Source of the DNA: Streptomyces sp. NBC_01471 | GTDB taxonomy: Bacteria > Actinomycetota > Actinomycetes > Streptomycetales > Streptomycetaceae | Direction of reading: 5' to 3' | Assembly: GCF_041438865.1 (NCBI RefSeq) | Contig: NZ_CP109451.1 | Coordinates: forward strand, 62,001-126,000 | Length of the DNA stretch: 64,000 nucleotides | In this document: positions 8,534 through 17,190 of the stretch, piece after piece | Position numbering within the stretch: position 1 is the first letter of the stretch | Layout of the letters: every line of letters begins with the position of its first letter | The notes under the pieces: model-generated | What the model was told of the DNA's origin: nothing | The model's input: only the letters and a program-made list of their open reading frames with translations | Database searches by the model: none | Translations under genes and position numbers: made by a program

Positions 8534-8968
8534 ATGTTGATGCGCACTGACCCGTTCCGCGAACTCGATCGGATTGCCCAGCAGTTGACGGGTACGACCG
8601 GTACTTGGTCGAAGCCGTCGGCGATGCCGATGGACGCCTACCGGGAGGGCGAGGAGTATGTGATCGCACTCGACCTGCCCGGTGTCGCGAAGGACGCGAT
8701 CGATATCGATGTCGAGCGGAACATGCTCACCGTCAGGGCCGAGCGCCGTCCGGCGGTGAAGGCGGACGATGTGCAGATGGAGCTCTCCGAGCGGCCGCTG
8801 GGCGTCTTCTCCCGCCAGCTGGTGCTGGCCGACACCCTGGACACCGAGCGCATCACGGCCGATTACGACGCCGGGGTGCTGACCGTGCGCATCCCGATCG
8901 CCGAGCGCGCCAAGCCCCGCAAGATCTCGATCGGCGGACAGTCCACGCACCAGCAGATCAACAGCTGA
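8534..8968 (+). CDS. hsp18: small heat-shock protein Hsp18 (Hsp20 family)
   Basis: A 144-residue alpha-crystallin-type chaperone that holds unfolding proteins during heat stress. The start MLMRTDPFRELDRIAQQLTG is diagnostic of streptomycete Hsp18. The crystallin domain follows (EEYVIALDLPGVAKDAIDID through GVLTVRIPIAERAKPRKISI), and the product ends in a short flexible tail. ATG 8534 is chosen because GGAGG at 8519-8523 precedes it; the frame extends back to 8459 but would include the operator. It is divergent from the RheA-like gene, with two operators between them. Confidence 0.95.
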   Translation: MLMRTDPFRELDRIAQQLTGTTGTWSKPSAMPMDAYREGEEYVIALDLPGVAKDAIDIDVERNMLTVRAERRPAVKADDVQMELSERPLGVFSRQLVLADTLDTERITADYDAGVLTVRIPIAERAKPRKISIGGQSTHQQINS

Positions 8969-9197
8969 GGAACCGGGCGCGAGAGCGCCGATGATGGACG
9001 GGGCCGACCCCCTTGCGGCCCCGTCCACCCGGGCCCTGGCTTCGCTGGGCCGTGGCGTTGCCTCCGGCCGTACCGAGCGCATCCAGTCCGTGACTGCGGA
9101 TGTGTTCACCCAACTTCATCAAGACTGCTGGCGCTCGTGCCGGCCGTCCCTTCCTACCGTCGAATCCGCCGTTGGACGAGAAAGGCAACCACCCGCG

Positions 9198-9632
9198 ATG
9201 TTTCCGCTGCATGAATCGGACGCTGACCGGCCCCACATGACGTACCACCAGATGCTGGAAAAGATCCGGTACGAAGGCGCCTACCCCACCCGGGAGCAGG
9301 CCGAGGACGTCACCCGTGCAGTCCTGGCGGCTCTGGGCCGACAACTGACCGCCGATGAACGCGTCGACCTCGCCGGCCGCCTTCCCGTCGAGGCCGCCCT
9401 TGTCTTCACCAGCCAGTTCCCCGACAGCCAACCTCTCACCGGCTGGGGCTTCGTCAAAGACCTGGCAACCCGCACGGGCAGCACACCTGCAACCACCCGC
9501 TGGGACACCGGAGCCGTCCTCGCCACTGTCAGCCGCCTCGCGGGTCCCGGGCTCATGGACCGTATCCTCGCTCAGCTCCCGTCCGGATGGGCGCTGCTCT
9601 TCGGCCGCGCAGAACTCATCCAGGCCGCGTGA
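9198..9632 (+). CDS. DUF2267 domain protein
   Basis: The 144-residue product contains the DUF2267 pattern: YHQMLEKIRYEGAYPTREQA, AVLAALGRQLTADERVDLAG, LPVEAALVF and a closing LMDRILAQLPSGWALLFGRA. DUF2267 proteins are small, helical, of unknown function and often linked to stress islands. The start is uncertain: ATG 9198 follows GAAAGG at a long distance, while ATG 9237 (MTYHQML) would give just the domain. The longer frame from 8991 is probably not translated. It follows hsp18 in the same direction. Its 3' end overlaps the convergent hypothetical gene by 61 bp. Confidence 0.75.
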   Translation: MFPLHESDADRPHMTYHQMLEKIRYEGAYPTREQAEDVTRAVLAALGRQLTADERVDLAGRLPVEAALVFTSQFPDSQPLTGWGFVKDLATRTGSTPATTRWDTGAVLATVSRLAGPGLMDRILAQLPSGWALLFGRAELIQAA

Positions 9633-9874
9633 CTGCCCCACGGCACCAGTCGGGGACTGACACGGGTGCCGATCCGTAACGCCGATGACCAGGGCTCGCG
9701 GTAGCGCGTGGCGTGCACGGCGAGGTTCTCGTCGGAGACGGTGCGGGCGCCGTGCAGAACTAGCGGCTCGGCAAGACCCACGCCGATCAGGCGGGCGGTG
9801 GCGTCGGGGGGTGCGAGCAGCTGGGTCAGCGTGAAAGTGGAGTGGCCCCCTGGGGAGGACCACTCCGCGACCAT
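9572..9874 (-). CDS. hypothetical protein coupled to methyltransferase
   Basis: This 100-codon frame starts at ATG 9874, immediately after the methyltransferase stop codon (TAG 9877-9875), so translation is probably coupled. The first 75 residues look protein-like (STFTLTQLLAPPDATARLIG, then VGLAEPLVLHGARTVSDENL). The last 20 codons are antisense to the end of the DUF2267 gene and look like read-through. It may be the 5' part of a gene cut off by a rearrangement. No family is recognised. Confidence 0.45.
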   Translation of the reverse strand: MVAEWSSPGGHSTFTLTQLLAPPDATARLIGVGLAEPLVLHGARTVSDENLAVHATRYREPWSSALRIGTRVSPRLVPWGSHAAWMSSARPKSSAHPDGS

Positions 9875-10822
9875 CTAACGAAGGACGACGGCGTGGTCCG
9901 GCCGGCGGCCGGCTACGAGTACCGGGCCGCCGGGCGCCGTGGGGATCTGGCGCAGGTCCTGGAACCCGAGGTCGCTCAGCGCCTGGTTCATCCGGTGTGA
10001 GGTCAGAGCGCTGCCGCCGTTGCGCGCCGCAGTCCAGTCGGCGACGGCTGCGAGCAGCGGCTCGGGCTGTGCCGGGTTGGTGCCGGCCACCAGCCATCCC
10101 CCGCTCGTGAGGGCAGCCGTCACGTGCGGGAGGCAGGCGTTCAGCGCGTCGTCGGACAGGAAAGGTGCGGGCAGCCAGATCAGGTCGTAGAGATCACGTT
10201 CGCGCAGATCGACGGCGTCCTGATGCCGCACCTCGACTCGGTCGGCGGATCCGGGCCCCGCCTTGTCCAGTTCCTGGCCGGCCAGCCGGATCGCCCGCTC
10301 CAGGCTGTCGATCCCGGTCACGTGGACATGCGGCAGGTCCTGGGCCAGCGCGAGGGCGAGTGCCCCGGTCCCGGTGCCGATGTCCAGAATGCGGCTGCCT
10401 GCGGTGGCGAGTCGGTCGGCGAGTCCCGGCAGGGAGGGCACGAGACGGGTGGCGAGGGCGTGCCCGGTGCCCGCGGAGGCACGTCCCTGATCAAGCAGTA
10501 CGTTGTCGCTCTGCGCGTCCCACCCCGACACGGCCTCGCCGCTGGCAGCGGCGACCGCCTGCCGCATCGAGCTGAGCCGGGCGGACGCCATGTTGGAGGA
10601 GGCAGGTCCGAGCCGCAACACGGGGGCGGCTATCAGCTTCTCCCCGTCCCGACGCACGACGCCGGCCGCCTCCAGCACCGCGGTACGCGCCGGGTCCGCC
10701 GCCAGTGCTTCCTCCAACGAGCTCGTCCCGGTCTCCCGCAAGGTCGCGACCACCGCGGCCAGCGCCCACACCTGACCTTCCAGTAGGGCCACCGGATCGC
10801 TCTGCTCGACGTTGTCGTTCAT
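9875..10822 (-). CDS. class I SAM-dependent methyltransferase
   Basis: The 315-residue protein has an N-terminal dimerisation/winged-helix-like region (VALLEGQVWALAAVVATLRE, VLEAAGVVRRDG) and then a Rossmann methyltransferase domain: motif I ILDIGTGTGALALALAQ, motif II VTGIDSLERAI, motif IV LYDLIWLPAPFL and a post-motif SGGWLVAGTNP. The order resembles O-methyltransferases of secondary metabolism, but the acceptor is unknown. The start is ATG 10822. An inverted repeat AGTCA-N7-TGACT lies 73 bp upstream, sharing half-sites with the palindrome in front of the SDR at 11774. Control by the intervening MarR protein is therefore likely. Confidence 0.85.
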   Translation of the reverse strand: MNDNVEQSDPVALLEGQVWALAAVVATLRETGTSSLEEALAADPARTAVLEAAGVVRRDGEKLIAAPVLRLGPASSNMASARLSSMRQAVAAASGEAVSGWDAQSDNVLLDQGRASAGTGHALATRLVPSLPGLADRLATAGSRILDIGTGTGALALALAQDLPHVHVTGIDSLERAIRLAGQELDKAGPGSADRVEVRHQDAVDLRERDLYDLIWLPAPFLSDDALNACLPHVTAALTSGGWLVAGTNPAQPEPLLAAVADWTAARNGGSALTSHRMNQALSDLGFQDLRQIPTAPGGPVLVAGRRPDHAVVLR

Positions 10823-10894
10823 GCCTCACTCCTTGTTCGAAAGATCGCGTTGCGTGGCATCCGCGCGGCCTATCGTCAGAATACCTGACGAACA

Positions 10895-10911
10895 AGTCAA
10901 TTAAGCTGACT
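10895..10911. promoter_or_regulatory. candidate MarR operator upstream of methyltransferase
   Basis: AGTCA-N7-TGACT. The half-sites match those of the palindrome at 11662-11676 on the other side of the marR-type gene. Confidence 0.5.
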
Positions 10912-11004
10912 ACATCAAAGTGGAGTCGAAGTGCTGGCACCCGCAGGCCGCAGCGGCTCGGGGCGAACGAGAATCGGGGTCCGACAGCTCGGCGCGGCCG
11001 GGGT

Positions 11005-11448
11005 CTACCGTGCGTAGGGGTCGGTGATCTCGCGGAGTTGGTCCAGGATCTGGTGCAGCAGCGTGAAGTTGCGGGTGCCGAGGTAGGTCTTCCACTCCGC
11101 GAGGATCTCGTCGAGTGTCGCCGAGGCAATCTCGACCGCCCGCCTGCCGCGTTCCTCGATCACGATCAGCCGGGCGCGGCCGTCCGTGGGGTCGGGGACC
11201 CGGCGGACGTAGCCCAGGCGTTCTAGCTGGTCGACCAGCACGCTGGCACTCTGCTTGCTCATTTGTGCCTGGTCAGCGAGGTCCGTGAGGCGCGAACCGT
11301 CAGAGGCGACGCGTTGGAACACCCGGCACTGGGCGAGGGTCCAGTCGTCGAACCCGGCATCCTGCAGGGCCCGGAACATCCGGTCCTCGGTGTACCGGTA
11401 CGGGATGAACAACGACATCCCCAGGTCAACCCGCTGCTCGTCGTCCAT
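11005..11448 (-). CDS. MarR-family regulator
   Basis: A 147-residue winged-helix protein: WTLAQCRVFQRVASDGSRLT, LADQAQMSKQSASVLVDQLE, RLGYVRRVPDPTDGRARLIV, then the dimerisation helices. The D-x-R wing (DPTDGRAR) is characteristic of MarR proteins, which usually repress neighbouring genes until a phenolic or oxidant ligand binds. It lies between a methyltransferase gene and a divergent SDR operon; inverted repeats built from TGACT half-sites stand before both. Start ATG 11448. Confidence 0.9.
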   Translation of the reverse strand: MDDEQRVDLGMSLFIPYRYTEDRMFRALQDAGFDDWTLAQCRVFQRVASDGSRLTDLADQAQMSKQSASVLVDQLERLGYVRRVPDPTDGRARLIVIEERGRRAVEIASATLDEILAEWKTYLGTRNFTLLHQILDQLREITDPYAR

Positions 11449-11661
11449 ACCACTCTCGGCTCCGTCGCCCGCCCGATCCCACGAGGTTCACACCCTACGA
11501 CAACCGTCGCCGGGCCGGACCGCCGCCGGCCCCGGCCGCGGCACCGGCCCCGGCCGCGGCCGCGGTGGCGCGTGCGCGGCTCCGTGCCCGCCGTGTTCCG
11601 TACACGCCGCCCACCCCTCAGCCATCTCGCGCAGGTTGCGGTTGCCGTCGGCGCTTCCACA

Positions 11662-11676
11662 TGACTACAGTAGTCA
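11662..11676. promoter_or_regulatory. perfect MarR-type palindrome before SDR operon
   Basis: TGACTAC-A-GTAGTCA, a perfect 15-bp palindrome about 100 bp upstream of the SDR start and 214 bp from the marR-type start. Confidence 0.65.
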
Positions 11677-11773
11677 ATGTTCCTGACTAAGCCAGCTGGC
11701 TCGCCGAGGGACGACCGATACGACCCCAGGGCTGTTCACATCCGGACAAGACAGAGAGAACGCAGGTAGCGCG

Positions 11774-12547
11774 ATGACATCGACATCAAGTCTGGCTGGC
11801 AAGCGAGTCCTGGTCACGGGAGGCAGCAGCGGGATTGGCGCCGCGGTCGTGCGGCGGCTCGCCGCCGAGGGAGCCACGGTCGCGGTCAACTACCGATCCG
11901 ATCAGGAGGCAGCCGAGGCGCTCGTCGGCGAACTCCGCGACAGCGGGCGTGCCGCGTCGGCCTTCCAGGCCGATATCGGTGACAGGGCGCAGACCCACGA
12001 GCTCGTCGGCGCGGTGGTGTCCGAGTTCGGCGGCCTGGACCTGCTGGTCAGCAATGCCGGGATCGAGCACTTCGGAGCGCTGGAAACCATTACCCAGGCC
12101 GACTTCGACCGCCTCTTCCAGACCAACGTGGCCGGACAGCTGTTCGTCACCCAGGCTGCGGTGGCAGCGATGACCGACGGCGGCCGGATCGTGCTCAGCT
12201 CCTCGGTCAGTGCGCGCCTGGCGGTCCGTCAGCACGCCCTGTACGCGGCGAGCAAGGCCGCTATTCCGGCCATGGTGCGCAATCTCGCCCCCGAGCTGGC
12301 CGAGCGGAACATCGCCATCAACGCGATCGCCCCCGGCGCCACCGCCACCCGCATGGCCGACTATGCCCCTCACTACGTCCACCCCGCCCTCGCCGATGTG
12401 CCGTTTCCCGCGCTCATCCGCTCCATGAGCGCACTCGGCCGACTGGCCCAGCCCGACGAAATCGCCGCCGCGGTCGCGTTCCTGCTCTCCCCGGACGCGT
12501 CCTTCATCACCGGCACCACCATCGAAGCCGACGGCGGCTGGAACTGA
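11774..12547 (+). CDS. SDR-family oxidoreductase
   Basis: The 257-residue classical short-chain dehydrogenase has VLVTGGSSGIG cofactor glycine motif, NAG (LLVSNAGIEHFG), the active Ser region (IVLSSSVSARL), catalytic Y-x-x-x-K (YAASK) and the PGAT loop. N-Y-R-S after the second strand suggests an NADP preference. It is the first gene of a same-strand series (SDR, NmrA-like reductase, hemerythrin, second SDR) downstream of a MarR palindrome. Start ATG 11774 follows GCAGGTAGCGCG. Its substrate is unknown; quinone or carbonyl detoxification fits the context. Confidence 0.9.
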   Translation: MTSTSSLAGKRVLVTGGSSGIGAAVVRRLAAEGATVAVNYRSDQEAAEALVGELRDSGRAASAFQADIGDRAQTHELVGAVVSEFGGLDLLVSNAGIEHFGALETITQADFDRLFQTNVAGQLFVTQAAVAAMTDGGRIVLSSSVSARLAVRQHALYAASKAAIPAMVRNLAPELAERNIAINAIAPGATATRMADYAPHYVHPALADVPFPALIRSMSALGRLAQPDEIAAAVAFLLSPDASFITGTTIEADGGWN

Positions 12548-12638
12548 CACACCGGCTCATCGCACTCGGCCGTGACACCAGGGTGATTCACCCACGCCGC
12601 GGCGCACTCACACCGAACACTTGTCGAAGGGAAAAACC

Positions 12639-13508
12639 ATGTCCACTGTCATCACCGGAGCCTCAGGTCACCTCGGCCGGCTCACCGTCGATCAACTCCT
12701 CGCCGCCGGAACGCCGCCGGAACAGATCGTGGCCACCGGCCGGGACACCAGCAAGCTCGGCGACCTCGCACAGAACGGGGTCGTAGTACGGCGCGCGGAC
12801 TTCGCCGACCCGGGCACCCTCGACGACGCTTTCGCAGGTGCCGACACGTTGCTGCTGGTTTCCACGACGACGGTGGGTGAGCGGTTCGACAACGCCCGCA
12901 ACGCCATCGACGCGGCGCGCCGGGCAGGTGTCTCCCGCATCGTTTACACCAGCATCCTCAACGCCTCGACCGCGCAGATGACGCTCGCTGACGCGCATCG
13001 CCGCACCGAGGAGTACCTGCGTGCGAGCGGGGCGCCGTTCGTCATCCTGCGTAACGGGTGGTACCTGGAGAACTACACCGACCAGCTCCCGATGATCACC
13101 CAGTACCACGCGCTGCTGGGCAGTGCGCACGACGGGCGTGTCAGTGCGGCCGGCCGGCGTGACCTGGCGGCGGCCGCGGCCGCGGTGCTGACGCAGGACG
13201 GGCACCTCGCAGCGACCTATGAACTCGGCGGAACGCCGTTCACGCTGACCGAACTCGCCGCCACGTTCAGCGAGGTCCTGGGCACCCACATCGACTACCG
13301 GGACATGCCGGTCGCCGACTACACCGCGACTTTGACGGGTGCCGGGCTGCCTCCGGAGATGGCCGCCGCGGTGGCTGATGCCGATGCCGGGCTGGCCCGC
13401 GGAGAGCTGTTCACCGACAGCGACGACCTGGTGAAGCTCATCGGCCGGCCGGCCACCACGGCGCGTGAAGCCGTCCGGAACGCCGCGGGCGCCGAGGAGT
13501 CACGGTGA
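12639..13508 (+). CDS. NmrA/QorB-like NAD(P)H-dependent reductase
   Basis: A 289-residue atypical SDR: STVITGASGHLGRLTVDQLL has the G-x-x-G-x-x-G dinucleotide motif. TLLLVSTTTVGERFDNARNA and ASGAPFVILRNGWYLENYTD are typical of QorB-type NADPH:quinone reductases and NmrA sensors. It lacks the usual Y-x-x-x-K. ATG 12639 follows GAAGGG; a TTG start at 12621 is unlikely. The stop overlaps the next gene's GTG by 4 nt (GTGA), so the two are translationally coupled. Confidence 0.88.
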   Translation: MSTVITGASGHLGRLTVDQLLAAGTPPEQIVATGRDTSKLGDLAQNGVVVRRADFADPGTLDDAFAGADTLLLVSTTTVGERFDNARNAIDAARRAGVSRIVYTSILNASTAQMTLADAHRRTEEYLRASGAPFVILRNGWYLENYTDQLPMITQYHALLGSAHDGRVSAAGRRDLAAAAAAVLTQDGHLAATYELGGTPFTLTELAATFSEVLGTHIDYRDMPVADYTATLTGAGLPPEMAAAVADADAGLARGELFTDSDDLVKLIGRPATTAREAVRNAAGAEESR

Positions 13509-14155
13509 GTGCTTCCGGGCCCGGCGTCGACACCCACGAGATGGTGCTGATCCATCGCGTCCTGCGGCGCGAGTTCGGTCAGCTTCCGCGGTTGTTCCGC
13601 GCCGCGGCCGGTGACCGTGCGCGGTCCAAGGTCATCGGTGCGCACGCCCGGGAGATGCTGACTTTCCTCCACACGCACCACACCGGTGAGGACGAGCTGC
13701 TCTTTCCGCTGCTGCGTGAGCGAGCAGCCCTCGATCCGGAGCTGATGGACCGGATGGACACCCAGCACGCGCAGGTCGACGAGGCAGTGGCGGCCATCGA
13801 CGCGGAGTTGCCGGCGTGGACGGCGAGCGCGGACGCTGCCGTGGGCGAGCGGATGGCCGCTCGCACCGACGCCATGATGCCGACACTGATCGAGCACCTG
13901 GCCGAGGAGGAGCAGGAAATACTGCCGATCGTCGCCGTCACACTGACGCAGAGCGAATGGGACGCGCTCGGCAAGCATGGCATGAGCGCGATCTCCCTCA
14001 CGCGGCGGCTGGTCATCCTCGGCCACATCACCGAGGAAGCCGATGGCGCGGAACGGCGGAGGTTCATGAAGGTCCTGCCGGCTCCGGCTCGTGTGGCCTA
14101 CAAGCTGATCGGCCACCGCCAGTTCACCCGCGAGACCAGCAAGATCCGCGGCTGA
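13505..14155 (+). CDS. hemerythrin-like HHE domain protein
   Basis: A 216-residue helical protein with hemerythrin-type metal ligands: HRVLRREFGQLPRLFR, then FLHTHHTGEDELLFPLL (H-H-x-x-x-E), MDTQHAQVDEAV and IEHLAEEEQEILPIV. HHE proteins bind a di-iron centre or haem and handle oxygen, NO or iron. The GTG start at 13505 overlaps the preceding stop in GTGA, giving tight coupling with the NmrA-like reductase. Co-expression with reductases suggests a role in redox stress. Confidence 0.88.
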   Translation: MSASGPGVDTHEMVLIHRVLRREFGQLPRLFRAAAGDRARSKVIGAHAREMLTFLHTHHTGEDELLFPLLRERAALDPELMDRMDTQHAQVDEAVAAIDAELPAWTASADAAVGERMAARTDAMMPTLIEHLAEEEQEILPIVAVTLTQSEWDALGKHGMSAISLTRRLVILGHITEEADGAERRRFMKVLPAPARVAYKLIGHRQFTRETSKIRG

Positions 14156-14339
14156 CCCGCCCCACCACCCCGCACCACATCGCACCACCGAGCCCCCGCA
14201 CTGGCCGTGGTGCCGATCGCCCGCAACACCACCAGCGGACCGGTAAACCAACACATCGACCGTACGAAACACCTTCAAGACCCAAAACCCGGACGCTCAC
14301 TGGCACACCCAACGTCAACGGCATCAACAAGGAGAGCCA

Positions 14340-15095
14340 ATGGCAGAGCAGGACCTCTCGGGGCGCACGGCACTCGTGACCGGTTCGACCAGCGGGATCG
14401 GGGAGGCCACGGCCAAACAACTAGCCAAGCACGGGGCGCACGTGATCGTGGTCGGCCGTCGCCAGGAACTCGGGGATGGCGTCGTCGCGGCGATCCGCGC
14501 GGCCGGCGGCAAGGCCGATTACGTCCGCGCTGAACTCAGCGACGCGGCGTCGGCCCGCGAGTTGGCCCAACGGGCACTGGAGACTTCCGGGGGCCAGATC
14601 GACATCCTGATCAATAACGCCGGGACGGCGGTGTTCGGCCCGACGGCGGAGACGCTGGAGGAGAACTGGGAGATGATGTTCAACACGAACCTCAAGGGCC
14701 ACTTCTTCCTCGTCGCGGAGCTCGCGCCGAAGATGGCTGCTCGCGGCAAGGGTGTGATCGTCAACACCTCGACGATGGCTGGCCAGTTCGCCGTTCCGGG
14801 CATGGGGGTCTACGGCGCGACCAAGGCCGGACTGAACCTGCTCACCAAGTCCTGGGCCGCGGAGTTCGGCCCGGCCGGTGTCCGCGTCAACGCGGTCAGC
14901 CCCGGAACCACCAGCACCCGGAACGTCGTCAACGTCATGGGCGACGGACTCGATGAGCTCGGAAAGCAGGCGCCGCTTGGCTACGTCGCCGACGCCGACG
15001 AGATCGCCGACGCCATCGTGTACCTGACCACGGACAAAGCCAGCTACATCACCGGCACGATCCTCAACGTCGACGGCGGCCGCACCGCCATCTGA
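14340..15095 (+). CDS. SDR-family oxidoreductase
   Basis: A 251-residue classical SDR: TALVTGSTSGIGEATAKQLA, an NADP-type R-R after strand 2 (VVGRRQEL), INNAG, IVNTSTMAGQ, catalytic YGATK, VSPGTTSTR and a closing ITGTILNVDGG. It lies 184 bp after the hemerythrin gene, with AAGGAGAGCC just before ATG 14340. It may belong to the same transcript or have its own promoter. A hairpin at 15216 ends the unit before the convergent HxlR gene. Confidence 0.9.
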   Translation: MAEQDLSGRTALVTGSTSGIGEATAKQLAKHGAHVIVVGRRQELGDGVVAAIRAAGGKADYVRAELSDAASARELAQRALETSGGQIDILINNAGTAVFGPTAETLEENWEMMFNTNLKGHFFLVAELAPKMAARGKGVIVNTSTMAGQFAVPGMGVYGATKAGLNLLTKSWAAEFGPAGVRVNAVSPGTTSTRNVVNVMGDGLDELGKQAPLGYVADADEIADAIVYLTTDKASYITGTILNVDGGRTAI

Positions 15096-15215
15096 CCACG
15101 GCGCCTCCGGACGACGGGCGCCGTCACGGCCGGGTCTCGCGCATCCCCTCCCGCGCGCCCCGGCCGCCCCCCGGGCCGTTGCACTTCACACTCCATCACG
15201 CCGGCACGATGAACC

Positions 15216-15239
15216 AGGGAACGCACGTACGCGTTCCCT
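15216..15239. terminator. hairpin between convergent SDR and HxlR genes
   Basis: AGGGAACGC and GCGTTCCCT pair perfectly around a 6-nt loop, 120 bp after the SDR stop and 74 bp after the HxlR-type gene's stop. It can serve both strands. Confidence 0.7.
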
Positions 15240-15312
15240 TCGCACGACGACTTGCCTGCGGGCCGGCCCGGAGCGAGTCGGCTCAGGACGATGGGTTCTC
15301 GGGCACGCCTTC

Positions 15313-15696
15313 TCAGCTCTGAACGCGTTGGTCGTAGTCAGTTTGGTGCGCCCGAATCTCGTCCGTGTTGTCGACCGTCCAGGCGTACAACCGGCCGAAC
15401 GGCTCCCGGAGGGATTCACCGAGCGGGGTGAGCGAGTACTCGACCCCCACCGGCGAGGTGGGCAGCACGCGGCGCGTGATCATCCCGTTGCGCTCCAGGC
15501 GGCGCAGAGTCTGGGTCAAGACCCGCTGGGTCACGCCTTCGAGGCGGCGTTTGATCTCGTTGAACCGAGTGGGCTTGTCAAGGACTGCCATCACCATCAT
15601 CGACCACTTGTCAGCGATCTGGTCGAGGATCGGGCGGCTGGGGCAGTCGGCCCGGTAGACGACGCCGGCGTCGGCACCGGTTTCAGAAGTGGCCAT
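15313..15696 (-). CDS. HxlR-family regulator
   Basis: A 127-residue winged-helix protein: CPSRPILDQIADKWSMMVMA with the conserved N-terminal Cys, then RFNEIKRRLEGVTQRVLTQT, LRRLERNGMITRRVLPTSPV and EYSLTPLGESLREP. HxlR/YodB regulators sense quinones and electrophiles, often through that cysteine. ATG 15696 follows GAAGGAT. It is divergent from the enoyl-CoA hydratase gene, with a perfect inverted repeat between them. Confidence 0.92.
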   Translation of the reverse strand: MATSETGADAGVVYRADCPSRPILDQIADKWSMMVMAVLDKPTRFNEIKRRLEGVTQRVLTQTLRRLERNGMITRRVLPTSPVGVEYSLTPLGESLREPFGRLYAWTVDNTDEIRAHQTDYDQRVQS

Positions 15697-15770
15697 ATCG
15701 GTATCCTTCGCGATCCTTGCGATGCCTGAAGTGCGTTATTGACGCCGGTCGCTCGCCATCGCACCGTAAG

Positions 15771-15794
15771 TATGCATCAGGAACTAGATGCATA
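15771..15794. promoter_or_regulatory. HxlR-type operator
   Basis: TATGCATC-N8-GATGCATA, perfect 8-bp arms, in the HxlR/enoyl-CoA hydratase intergenic region. Confidence 0.7.
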
Positions 15795-15817
15795 TCAGGT
15801 ACCGATCGGAGATCTCC

Positions 15818-16651
15818 ATGAACCACGACGCCTACCCGACCCTGCGGGTGAGTCGCGAGGGCGGCATCGCCCGCGTCACCCTCGACAACCCGCCCGTCAA
15901 CGTCCTGAACGTCGCCCTGATGGCCGACCTCCGGCACCTGCTGACCGCGCTGAAAAGCGACGACTCGCTCCGGGTGATCGTGTTCGACAGCGCCAATCCG
16001 GAGTTCTTCATAGCCCATGTCGACATGTCCCTCGTCGACACTCCGGACGCCTTCGACAAGCTCGCGGCCGACCTTCCGGACGGCGTCAACGTCTTCCAGG
16101 CTCTGGGGGAACTGCTCCGGCACCAGCCCCAGGTGACCATCGTCAAGCTTGCCGGGATGGCGCGCGGCGGAGGGGCGGAGTTCGTCACAGCTGCGGACAT
16201 GACGTTCGCGGCGATCGGTCGCGCCGGGATCGGCCAGATCGAAGCTCTCATGGGCATCGTCCCTGGCGGAGGGGGCACGCAATATCTCGCCGGCCGGGTC
16301 GGCCGCAATCGCGCCCTGGAGGCGGTGCTGGGTGCCGATCTGTTCGACGCCGAAACCGCGGAGCGCTACGGCTGGGTCAACCGGGCCGTCCCTGCCGACG
16401 AGCTCGACGACCTCGTCGACCGCCTCGCCCGCAACATCGCCGCCTTGCCCGAGGGCGTGATCGCAGCGGTCAAGCGCGCCATCGTCCCCGAGGACCTGGC
16501 CGAGGGTCTCCTGCGGGAGCACCATGCGTGGGCGGGCCAGTTTGCCCGCCCCGAGGCCGAGCGTCTCATCCGCGGCGGATTGGCCCACGGTGCCCAGACC
16601 CGCGACGGCGAGCGCGATCTGGAGGGCCTGCTCCGGCGACTGCCCGGATAG
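15818..16651 (+). CDS. enoyl-CoA hydratase/isomerase family protein
   Basis: A 277-residue crotonase-fold protein. VTLDNPPVNVLN opens the fold. Residues aligning with the two catalytic glutamates of mitochondrial hydratase appear present, in GGGAEFVTAADM and GQIEALMGIVPGGGGTQYLA. The usual reaction is hydration of 2-enoyl-CoA, but crotonases vary widely. ATG 15818 follows GGAGATCTCC; ATG 15788 lies inside the operator and is rejected. Control by an HxlR regulator is unusual for a beta-oxidation enzyme and suggests an inducible aromatic or xenobiotic role. Confidence 0.88.
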   Translation: MNHDAYPTLRVSREGGIARVTLDNPPVNVLNVALMADLRHLLTALKSDDSLRVIVFDSANPEFFIAHVDMSLVDTPDAFDKLAADLPDGVNVFQALGELLRHQPQVTIVKLAGMARGGGAEFVTAADMTFAAIGRAGIGQIEALMGIVPGGGGTQYLAGRVGRNRALEAVLGADLFDAETAERYGWVNRAVPADELDDLVDRLARNIAALPEGVIAAVKRAIVPEDLAEGLLREHHAWAGQFARPEAERLIRGGLAHGAQTRDGERDLEGLLRRLPG

Positions 16652-16788
16652 GACCCGGACGAGGATGAAGGCCACATGGGAGACGTCGTGCGCGACGGCG
16701 GCCGCGGTGGTGGGGATCTGCGCCGGCGTGCTGGCCGTTGCCCCGGCCGGAGCCCAGGCTGGAAGTCATCTCAATTGGTGAGTCTGCG

Positions 16789-17190
16789 CTAGCAGATGAG
16801 GGTGCAGGCGATACCGGTGAGGGCGAGGAAGTGGTCGGCTTTGCGTTCGTAGCGTCGGTGGAGTCGGCGGCAGCCGGCAAGCCAGGACACGGTGGTGGGT
16901 TCGACAGTCCAGCGGTGGCGGCCAAGTCACCGCGTAGATTCGATTCCTTTGCGTGCGATGCGTTGTTGGATGCCGCGCTCACGTAACCATCGCCGCAGGA
17001 GGGAGTAGTTGTATCCCTTGTCGGCGTGGAGCTTGCCGGGTTTGCGTCGCCGCGGTCCGCGGCGGGAGCGGATCGGCGCTATTCCTTGCACGAGCGGGAC
17101 CAGAGCGGCCTGGCTGTCGTGCAGGTTGGCCCCCGAGACTCCGATGGAGAGGGGCAGACCTGGTCGCTCGGTGATCAGATTTGTCCGACG
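16789..17190 (-). pseudogene. IS5-family transposase, C-terminal part
   Basis: The minus frame reads ITERPGLPLSIGVSGANLHD, KLHADKGYNYSLLRRWLRER, ARKGIESTR, then a TGA stop at 16929-16927, and continues LGRHRWTVEPTVSWLAGCRR and RYERKADHFLALTGIACTLI. This is the C-terminal DDE region of an IS5-type transposase with a nonsense codon. The N-terminal half is missing upstream, where an in-frame stop occurs. Translation would end at TAG 16791-16789. Confidence 0.8.

Noticed and set aside
11525..11570. GGCCCCGGCCGCGG repeats upstream of the MarR gene
   Set aside because: Short, imperfect and within the range of chance in GC-rich intergenic DNA.
11786..12550. 254-codon minus frame opposite the SDR
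   Set aside because: Mirror shadow of the SDR, whose motifs are complete.
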